A stretch of 11,443 bases of DNA from DATBIS01 sp036556805 (GTDB lineage Bacteria; Actinomycetota; UBA4738; HRBIN12), in the NCBI GenBank assembly GCA_036556805.1, contig DATBIS010000028.1, positions 1-11,443 on the forward strand, in the 5' to 3' direction. The translations under genes were made by a program, and so were the position numbers. This document shows positions 1 to 5,012 of this stretch, piece after piece; position 1 is the stretch's first letter, and each line of letters starts with the position of its first letter. A model generated the notes under the pieces. That model worked only from the letters and a program-made list of their open reading frames with translations, made no database searches and was not told the DNA's origin.

Positions 1-1933
1 CTTCGCCGCGGGTGGCCGGGGCGACGCCCGCGCGCGCCAGGTGCCCCGCCGCGCGATCGGCGAGCGCCGCCGCGCGCGCGGCCGATCCGGCCCCCAGCGC
101 GAGCAGATAGCGGTGCGCCTCCTCGAGGTGCTGGCCCGCGACGCGATCGGCCTCGGGCCCCTCTCCGCCCGACAGCACGAGGTCGGCGGCGCGCTCGTGA
201 AGGTCGGCGCGCCGCGACTTCGGGATCGACGCGTACGCGGCCTCGCGCGTGAGGTCGTGGCGGAACCGCGAGACGCCGGGACGGCCCGCGCTCGCGAGGA
301 GCTCCTTCTCGGCGAGCGAGCGGAGGGCGTCGGGCACCGACGCCGTCGTGTCGGTCGCGAGCGCCTCGAGCGCTGCGTCCTCGAAGGTCGCCCCCAGGAC
401 CGCGGCTCGTTCGAGCACGGCGCGCTCACCGGGTGCGAGGCGGTCGATCCGGGCGGCGAGCAGAGCCGAGATCGTGGGCGGGATCACGAGGTCCGAGCCC
501 TCGCCCTCCCGCCCCAGGGCCTCCTCCTCCGCGAGCGACGCCACGATCTCCTCGAGGAAGAAGGGGTTGCCGCCGGCGGCGCCGGCGATGCGCTCCTCGA
601 GCTCCGGGGCCGGCGCCTCCCGGAGGAGATGCCGGACGAGCGCGCGGCTGTCCCGGTCGGGCAGCGGCTCCAGCCGCAGGGCCACCTCTCCCGGCGCGCG
701 GCCCCACGTCGGGTGCGCGGCCGCGAGGTCGGGCCGCGCCGTGCAGAACACGAGCATCGGCGCGTCCCGCGACCACTCCGCGACATGGTGCACGAAGTCG
801 AGGACGATGCGATCCGCCCACTGGACGTCGTCGAGCCAGAGCACGAGCGGCCGGCGTCGCGCGATCTCCTCGAGGATCGTGCGGGCGGCCCAGAACGCAA
901 CCTCCGGCGACGGCGCGTCCTCGCCCTGCCCTACGATGCCCCCGATCGCGGCCACCACGGCGGCGGCGTCTTCGCGTTCGCCCACGAGGGAGGCGAGGGG
1001 CGCACCGCCGTCCTGTCCGGCCGCCGCGGTGATGGCCTCGCCGACCGGCAGCAGGGCCGGCCCCTCGCCGTAGGCGCGGAAGCGCGCCGCGAGCACGTTC
1101 ACGCGATCCTCGTGCCGGTCGAGCAGCTCGCGAACCAGTCGCGACTTCCCGATCCCCGCGTCGCCGAGGATCGTCACCACGCGACAGCGTCGGGTCTCCG
1201 TCGCGTCGGCGAGGATCTCCACGAGCAGGCGCATCTCGGACGTGCGGTCCACGAACGGCGCCCCGCCCGGCCGTGCTTCGGCCGAGCCCTCCTCGACGGC
1301 GAGGAGGCGGAACGGCTTGATCTCGTCCGCGAACCCCTTCAGCTCGACGGCGGAGGCCGGCTCCGCGCGCACCGCGAGACGCACGAGCCGGTACGTGTCG
1401 CCGTCGATGAGGATCTCGTCCGGCGGCGCGGCCTGCTCGAGTCGCGCGGCGAGGTTCATGATCGAACCGACCACCGGGAGCGTGTCTCCCCCGCCGCTCG
1501 CGACCACCTCACCGGTGGCCACGCCGGTGCGCGTCCGGATCGTCACCCCCCAATGGGTATCGAGCTCGTCGTTCAGCAGGGCGAGCGCGCGGCGCATCTC
1601 GGCGGCGGCGCGGACGGCGCGCAGCGCGTCGTCCTCGTGCAGGTACGGGAGGCCGAACACGGCCACGACCGCGTCGCCGATGAACTTCTCCACGCGTCCG
1701 CCGTGGCGTTGCACGGCCGCGCGCATCTCCTGCCAATAGCGCGACATGACGCCGTGCATGACCTCGGCGTCGATGCGTTCGGTGAGCTCGGTGGAGCCCA
1801 CCAGGTCGCAGAAGAGCACCGAGACGCGGCGCCGGGACGCGCGCTCCTGCTCGAGCGCGAGGGGTTCGCCGCACGCCTTGCAGAACCGAGCGTCCTCGGA
1901 GTTCGACTCGCCGCATCGCGCGCACGCCGGCAT
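1..1933 (-). CDS. Zinc-ribbon / class III adenylate-guanylate cyclase / AAA (STAND-like) ATPase protein, C-terminus off the left edge
   Basis: A soluble signalling protein that should make cAMP or cGMP, coupled to an NTPase regulatory module. It is open at the left edge; 644 residues are visible, while relatives usually run to about 1000 with TPR-like repeats at the end. Residues 1-25 form a zinc ribbon (C4, C7, C18, C21). The cyclase domain spans about 35-200: metal-binding D43 (FCDLVGST) and D87 (EKFIGDAV), K83, and N160 and R164 (NLAARLEQ). All the core catalytic positions I can identify are present, so an active enzyme is likely. The ATPase follows, with Walker A at about 257-265 (GDAGIGKSR) and Walker B at about 364-369 (LWLDD). 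No signal peptide or membrane segment is seen. The ATG at 1933 is chosen because it places the zinc ribbon at the N-terminus. There is no Shine-Dalgarno, but a TACGCT box lies six bases upstream. cAMP versus cGMP cannot be decided by eye. Confidence 0.93.
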   Translation of the reverse strand, partial: MPACARCGESNSEDARFCKACGEPLALEQERASRRRVSVLFCDLVGSTELTERIDAEVMHGVMSRYWQEMRAAVQRHGGRVEKFIGDAVVAVFGLPYLHEDDALRAVRAAAEMRRALALLNDELDTHWGVTIRTRTGVATGEVVASGGGDTLPVVGSIMNLAARLEQAAPPDEILIDGDTYRLVRLAVRAEPASAVELKGFADEIKPFRLLAVEEGSAEARPGGAPFVDRTSEMRLLVEILADATETRRCRVVTILGDAGIGKSRLVRELLDRHEDRVNVLAARFRAYGEGPALLPVGEAITAAAGQDGGAPLASLVGEREDAAAVVAAIGGIVGQGEDAPSPEVAFWAARTILEEIARRRPLVLWLDDVQWADRIVLDFVHHVAEWSRDAPMLVFCTARPDLAAAHPTWGRAPGEVALRLEPLPDRDSRALVRHLLREAPAPELEERIAGAAGGNPFFLEEIVASLAEEEALGREGEGSDLVIPPTISALLAARIDRLAPGERAVLERAAVLGATFEDAALEALATDTTASVPDALRSLAEKELLASAGRPGVSRFRHDLTREAAYASIPKSRRADLHERAADLVLSGGEGPEADRVAGQHLEEAHRYLLALGAGSAARAAALADRAAGHLARAGVAPATRGE

Positions 1934-1945
1934 CGCAGCAGCGTA
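1934..1945 (-). promoter_or_regulatory. Possible -10 box for leaderless transcription of the cyclase gene
   Basis: On the minus strand TACGCT (1945 to 1940) fits the TANNNT -10 consensus and ends six bases before the ATG at 1933. No purine-rich ribosome site occurs in this stretch. In Actinomycetota this spacing is typical of leaderless transcripts, where the start codon is the first transcribed triplet. No clear -35 is visible. The hexamer is short and could occur by chance. Confidence 0.35.
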
Positions 1946-1973
1946 TGCCGCTCGGGCATGCGTCGGCCAGCGG

Positions 1974-2165
1974 TTACGAGGTGCGGTGTGCGTCCGCGAA
2001 CGCCTTGTGCTCGGCGCACAGGCGTGCCGCGTAGAACGTGATCACGCGATCGGGTCGCTCGGGGTTCGGCACCTGCCAGGAGAAGCCCCTGCGGACCGGC
2101 TTCGTATCCTGGACGTTGCACCGTTCCCCCGTAATCGGCGCGATGTACTGACAGGGCCCGTCCAT
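1974..2165 (-). CDS. Small Cys/His protein, possible zinc-binding, function unknown
   Basis: A 63-residue protein that I do not recognise. It has C5, C16, C50 and H53, arranged as C-x10-C, a 33-residue gap, then C-x2-H (LCAEH). This could form one zinc site; many small treble-clef or zinc-finger proteins end in a similar C-x2-H. Between the Cys pairs lies a Trp/Pro-rich stretch (around FSWQVPNPERPD). There is no signal peptide or membrane helix, so it is probably cytoplasmic. It lies 40 bases upstream of the cyclase gene on the same strand and could be its leader cistron, although the cyclase has its own possible promoter. The ATG at 2165 follows a TAAACT box by six bases, which suggests a leaderless start. 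A GGAG lies 13 bases upstream, too far for a good ribosome site. Conservation in relatives would settle whether it is real. Confidence 0.6.
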   Translation of the reverse strand: MDGPCQYIAPITGERCNVQDTKPVRRGFSWQVPNPERPDRVITFYAARLCAEHKAFADAHRTS

Positions 2166-2177
2166 GCATGCAGTTTA
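2166..2177 (-). promoter_or_regulatory. Possible -10 box for leaderless transcription of the 63-residue gene
   Basis: On the minus strand TAAACT (2177 to 2172) is a good TANNNT match, ending exactly six bases before the ATG at 2165. This is the same geometry as upstream of the cyclase gene. The AT-rich hexamer stands out in very GC-rich DNA. No convincing -35 is seen. Confidence 0.42.
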
Positions 2178-2204
2178 CTCCGCGCTGCTAGGCTGCGGGG
2201 TTGC

Positions 2205-2387
2205 GTGGAAGAGGAGCGCACGCCTCGGACCGATCCCCCCGAGAGCCGTCCGCGACCGGCGTGCCCCTCGTGTGGCTCCGCGCACACCCAGCCGTTCACC
2301 CACGCGGGTCCCGGCGCCCGCGTGAACATGCGCTGCCTCGACTGCGGCCACCAGTTCCGCGCGCCGCACGTTCGCCGAGCGCCGTGA
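2205..2387 (+). CDS. Small zinc-ribbon protein, translationally coupled to the downstream oxidoreductase
   Basis: A 60-residue protein starting at GTG 2205. A charged, proline-rich N-terminus of about 18 residues leads into a zinc ribbon with C20-x2-C23 (CPSCGS) and C44-x2-C47 (CLDCGHQF), a classic two-knuckle fold. Such ribbons can bind nucleic acid or protein, and nothing here says which. Its stop codon overlaps the start of the monooxygenase gene (GTGA, 2384-2387), which supports translation and co-expression. The reading frame stays open far upstream (from about 1746), but that part runs antisense to the cyclase gene, and the GTG lies in the short divergent spacer. A TAGGCT hexamer ten bases upstream could be its -10, giving a very short leader. 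The start is less certain than the ribbon itself. Confidence 0.72.
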   Translation: MEEERTPRTDPPESRPRPACPSCGSAHTQPFTHAGPGARVNMRCLDCGHQFRAPHVRRAP

Positions 2388-3292
2388 CGCGAACGCTCCG
2401 TGTGGGCGTGCAGCTTCCCGAGGTCGAACGCGACGTCCGCTGGCCCGAGTACGCGGCGATGGCGCGAGCCGCGGAGGCGGCGGGCTTCGACTCGATCTGG
2501 GTCGGCGACCATTACCTCTATCGAGACGACGGGCGTCCCGAGCGGGGTCCGTGGGAAGCGTGGACGCTCCTCGCCGCCCTCGCTGGGATCACCGAGCGCG
2601 TGCGACTCGGCCCGCTCGTCGCGTCGCTCGCGTTCCATCGACCCGCGCAGCTCGCGAAGCTCGCCGCCACCGTCGACGAGGTGAGCGGGGGCCGGCTCGT
2701 GCTGGGCGCCGGCGCCGGGTGGAACGAGGTCGAGTTCCGCGCGTTCGGCATCCCGTTCGACCGGCGCGCCTCCCGGTTCGAGGAGTCGTTCGAGATCGTG
2801 CGCCGGCTGCTCGCGGGCGAACGCGTGACGCTGGACGGCACCTTCCACCACGTGCACGACGCGGTCCTGCTCCCGAAACCGTCGCGACGGACGCCGCTCA
2901 TGCTGGGGAGCAACGGCGCGAGGATGCTCGCGGCCGCGCTCCCCCACGTCGATGCGTGGAACACGTGGTACGACGGCTACGGCAACACGCCCGAGGGCTT
3001 CGCGGCGCTGAACGCCACGATCGGTGAGGCCGCCGAGCGCGCGGGTCGCGATCCCGACTCGCTCGAGCGGAGCGCCTGCGTGCTGGTCCTGCCCGACGAT
3101 CAGGACCGCGGGACCGGTGCGCGGCCGATCGACGACGACCTGCCGCCGCTCCGCGGCGGCCCCGCGGGGATCGCCGCGGGTCTCCTCGCGATGCGCGAGG
3201 CCGGCGCCGACGAGGTCATCCTCGTCGTGAGCCCGATCACCGAGCCGGCGATCCTCGCCGTGGCGGAGGCGCTCCCGCTCCTCGACGCCTGA
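2384..3292 (+). CDS. LLM-class (luciferase-like) flavin- or F420-dependent oxidoreductase
   Basis: A 302-residue cytoplasmic TIM-barrel enzyme of the bacterial luciferase-like family, which uses FMN or coenzyme F420 to oxidise or reduce small organic substrates. Family marks visible: N-terminal strand LRVGVQLP; AEAAGFDSIWVGDHYLY at about 31-45, the usual first-helix and WVGDH segment; ERVRLGPLV at about 71-79; DEVSGGRLVLGAGAGWNEVEF at about 99-118, the family's most conserved stretch; then FGIPFDRRASRFEE. The length is typical. The GTG at 2384 is used because it gives an N-terminus beginning just before the first barrel strand and overlaps the preceding stop codon. The frame extends further upstream, but that part translates the zinc-ribbon gene out of frame. 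The last gene of its strand, it converges on the lysine-rich gene after three bases. F420 rather than FMN use is a guess from the lineage; the substrate is unknown. Confidence 0.93.
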   Translation: MTRTLRVGVQLPEVERDVRWPEYAAMARAAEAAGFDSIWVGDHYLYRDDGRPERGPWEAWTLLAALAGITERVRLGPLVASLAFHRPAQLAKLAATVDEVSGGRLVLGAGAGWNEVEFRAFGIPFDRRASRFEESFEIVRRLLAGERVTLDGTFHHVHDAVLLPKPSRRTPLMLGSNGARMLAAALPHVDAWNTWYDGYGNTPEGFAALNATIGEAAERAGRDPDSLERSACVLVLPDDQDRGTGARPIDDDLPPLRGGPAGIAAGLLAMREAGADEVILVVSPITEPAILAVAEALPLLDA

Positions 3293-3295
3293 GCG

Positions 3296-3406
3296 CTACT
3301 TGCCCTTCGCGGCCTGCTTCGCCTTCTTCGCCTGACGCTTCTCCTTGAGGGTCTGCGTCGGAGCCTTCTTCGAACCCTTGTTGCCGCCCTTGTCCTTGCT
3401 GGCCAT
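3296..3406 (-). CDS. Very small lysine-rich basic protein
   Basis: A 36-residue protein with 12 lysines, one arginine and only two acidic residues, giving a charge near +11. It begins MASKDKGGNKGSKK and has a second basic block around KEKRQAKKAKQAAK that could form a helix. Short basic proteins like this could contact nucleic acid or ribosomes, but no function can be assigned from the sequence. The evidence that it is a gene is a strong ribosome site (GGGAGG at 3420-3415, eight bases before the ATG), a clean start and stop, and codon use biased to AAG and GGC. A GATAAT hexamer (3444 to 3439) about 33 bases before the ATG may be its -10. It is convergent with the oxidoreductase gene, with stop codons three bases apart. 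It falls below common gene-calling length limits and may be missed in annotations. Confidence 0.72.
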   Translation of the reverse strand: MASKDKGGNKGSKKAPTQTLKEKRQAKKAKQAAKGK

Positions 3407-3438
3407 CTCGGGAACCTCCCGTCGTCAGGGTCGTTGCG

Positions 3439-3444
3439 ATTATC
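3439..3444 (-). promoter_or_regulatory. Possible -10 box for the lysine-rich small gene
   Basis: GATAAT on the minus strand, one base from the TATAAT consensus, would place transcription start near 3432 and give a leader of about 26 bases containing the GGGAGG ribosome site. No good -35 is visible 17 bases upstream. Confidence 0.3.
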
Positions 3445-3549
3445 GACCATCGCGCGGCGGGCGCACCACCGAAAACGCCATCCGATCGCCGCGCGCGCCC
3501 GTATCACCCTTGTCCGGAGCTCGAGCCGGCGGGTCGACGGAGGTCGAAG

Positions 3550-4857
3550 ATGAAGAGGGCTCCCATCCTGGTCGCCGCGGCCGTGGTGCTCACGATGGTG
3601 CTGACGTCGGTGCCGTCGTCGGCGGGCACCACGGTCGTCAACTGGCCGCAGTTCCGCTTCAACAAGAAGCACACCGGCAAGAACCCGTTCGAGACGACGA
3701 TCAACAAGAGCAACGCGATCTTCCTGGGGCCGGCCTGGCAGGCGCAGCTCGGGCAGCTCGTGCAGTCGTCGTCGCCGGCCGTGGTGAACGGCGTGGTGTA
3801 CATCGGATCGACCGACGGCCGGCTGTGGGCCTACCCCGCCGACGGGTGCGGGCAGGACCTGTGCACGGTGCCGCTGTGGAGCTCGACCAGCCTCGCGCAG
3901 ATCCTGAGCTCGCCCACGGTGTCGCACGGGATCGTGTACGTGGGCTCGCAGACCGATCTCAACTCGAACGACGGCAAGCTGAACGCGTTCGACGCGATCG
4001 GGTGCGGCGCGCCCACGTGTGCGCCGCTCTGGCAGGGGCTTGCGGGCACCGAGTCGATCCTCGACTCCTCACCCGCGGTCGCGAAGGGCAGGGTGTTCAT
4101 CGGCGCGTTCGACGGCAAGCTCTACGCGTTCGACGCGAACGGGTGCGGCGCGCCCACGTGTGAGCCGCTCTGGACCGGGACGACCGGCGGCACGATCGAG
4201 TCGACGCCCACGGTGGTCAAGGGCGTGGTGTACATCGGCTCCGACGACGGCAACCTCTACGCGTTCGACGCAGCGGGCTGCGGCGCCTCGGACTGCGATC
4301 CGCTGTGGACGGGTGCGCTCGGCGGCCCGGCGTTCTCCTCGACGCCCGCGTTCTTCAAGGGAATGGTGTACATCGGCGCGGATCACTCGCTGTCCGCGTT
4401 CGACGCGAACGGATGCGGTTCGCCGACATGCGACCCGCTCTGGCAGGCCGTCGACACGTCGGACTTCTTCAACGGCTCGCCCGCGATCTCGGGCGGCCGC
4501 GTCACGATCGGGTTCGCAACCGGCCTCGCGGTGTACGCGGCCGCGGGCTGCGGACAGCCGACCTGCGACGCGCTCTGGACGGACTTCGGGACGGGGTTCC
4601 AGGCCGCGGTGCTCTCCTCCCCGACGATCGCGAACGGCGTCGTCTATGCGGGGCGGAACACGGGTGAGGTGCTCGCCTTTCCCTCCGCCGGGTGCGGAGA
4701 CACCGTGTGCTTCGAGATCTGGAAGGGCTTCACCAACGATCCGATCGTGAGCTCGTCCCCCACGGTCGTGAACGGCACGATCTACGTCGGCAGCGCGGAC
4801 AGCAACTTCCCGGAGGACATCCAGGGCCGCATCTACGTCTGGCAGCTCACGGCCTGA
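3550..4857 (+). CDS. Secreted PQQ-like beta-propeller repeat protein with seven CX4C cysteine pairs
   Basis: A 435-residue exported protein. Residues 1-25 are a signal peptide (MKRA, hydrophobic run to about 19, likely cleavage after SSA25). The rest is seven or eight propeller blades of about 45 residues, each starting SSPxVxxGxVYIGSxDGxLYAFDAxGCG, like the PQQ-enzyme or BamB repeat. Blades 1-7 each carry a C-x4-C pair (C100/105, C152/157, C199/204, C244/249, C289/294, C334/339, C382/387), usually followed by PLW. A last partial blade (SSPTVVNGTIYVGSAD, ending IYVWQLTA) may close the ring with the N-terminal strand. No PQQ-enzyme active site is evident, so it may be a binding or scaffold protein rather than a dehydrogenase. 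The ribosome site GGAGG (3539-3543) lies six bases before ATG 3550. It stands alone on its strand. Function unknown. Confidence 0.9.
   Translation: MKRAPILVAAAVVLTMVLTSVPSSAGTTVVNWPQFRFNKKHTGKNPFETTINKSNAIFLGPAWQAQLGQLVQSSSPAVVNGVVYIGSTDGRLWAYPADGCGQDLCTVPLWSSTSLAQILSSPTVSHGIVYVGSQTDLNSNDGKLNAFDAIGCGAPTCAPLWQGLAGTESILDSSPAVAKGRVFIGAFDGKLYAFDANGCGAPTCEPLWTGTTGGTIESTPTVVKGVVYIGSDDGNLYAFDAAGCGASDCDPLWTGALGGPAFSSTPAFFKGMVYIGADHSLSAFDANGCGSPTCDPLWQAVDTSDFFNGSPAISGGRVTIGFATGLAVYAAAGCGQPTCDALWTDFGTGFQAAVLSSPTIANGVVYAGRNTGEVLAFPSAGCGDTVCFEIWKGFTNDPIVSSSPTVVNGTIYVGSADSNFPEDIQGRIYVWQLTA
3766..4854 (+). repeat. Tandem beta-propeller blade repeats, period about 45 residues
   Basis: Eight tandem blades, the last partial, spanning residues 73-435 of the propeller protein. 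First cysteines of successive blades are 52, 47, 45, 45, 45 and 48 residues apart. At DNA level the segment GGGTGCGGCGCGCCCACGTG occurs almost unchanged at about 4000-4019 and 4141-4160, suggesting fairly recent blade duplication or strong constraint. Confidence 0.85.
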
Positions 4858-4889
4858 ACGGGTTCGGCCGGCGAGGTCGGGCGCGGGGG

Positions 4890-4927
4890 GGCTCCCGGCG
4901 ACGCCCGGCCGCACGGCGTCGGGAGCC
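4890..4927 (+). terminator. GC-rich hairpin after the propeller gene, possible terminator
   Basis: The left arm (4890-4905, GGCTCCC-GGC-GACGCC) pairs with the right arm (4915-4927, GGCGTCGGGAGCC) apart from a three-base bulge, giving 13 pairs around a short loop. It starts 32 bases after the propeller stop codon. No T-run follows, so it is not a textbook intrinsic terminator; such hairpins without T-tracts are common at gene ends in GC-rich Actinomycetota. Confidence 0.4.
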
Positions 4928-4956
4928 GGACGCACGCTCGAGCGGTCGGCTCCCGG

Positions 4957-4971
4957 CGGCCTCTTCGGCCG
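4957..4971 (+). terminator. Short hairpin between the propeller and EAL genes
   Basis: CGGCC, loop TCTTC, GGCCG, followed by TTCCCTC. A five-pair stem, possibly a secondary terminator or leader structure. GGCTCCCGGCG just before it repeats the left arm of the 4890 hairpin. Weak on its own. Confidence 0.25.
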
Positions 4972-5012
4972 TTCCCTCAAGCACCCGGCCGAGCTTGACG
5001 AAGCATGGAGGC

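Noticed and set aside
41..2041. Long plus-strand open frame (666 codons) opposite the cyclase gene
   Set aside because: Arg/Gly/Ala-rich translation with no recognisable domain. The minus-strand frame encodes complete zinc-ribbon, cyclase and Walker motifs. Long antisense frames are expected in DNA this GC-rich.
1573..2169. 198-codon minus-strand frame starting at ATG 2169, with GGAG nine bases upstream
   Set aside because: The ribosome-site spacing is good, but the frame runs through the 63-residue gene and into the cyclase coding region out of frame, with low-complexity Arg/Ala-rich translation.
2201..2383. N-terminal extension of the luciferase-like oxidoreductase
   Set aside because: The family fold starts just after GTG 2384. 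The extension reads the zinc-ribbon gene in the wrong frame and has no family similarity that I can see.
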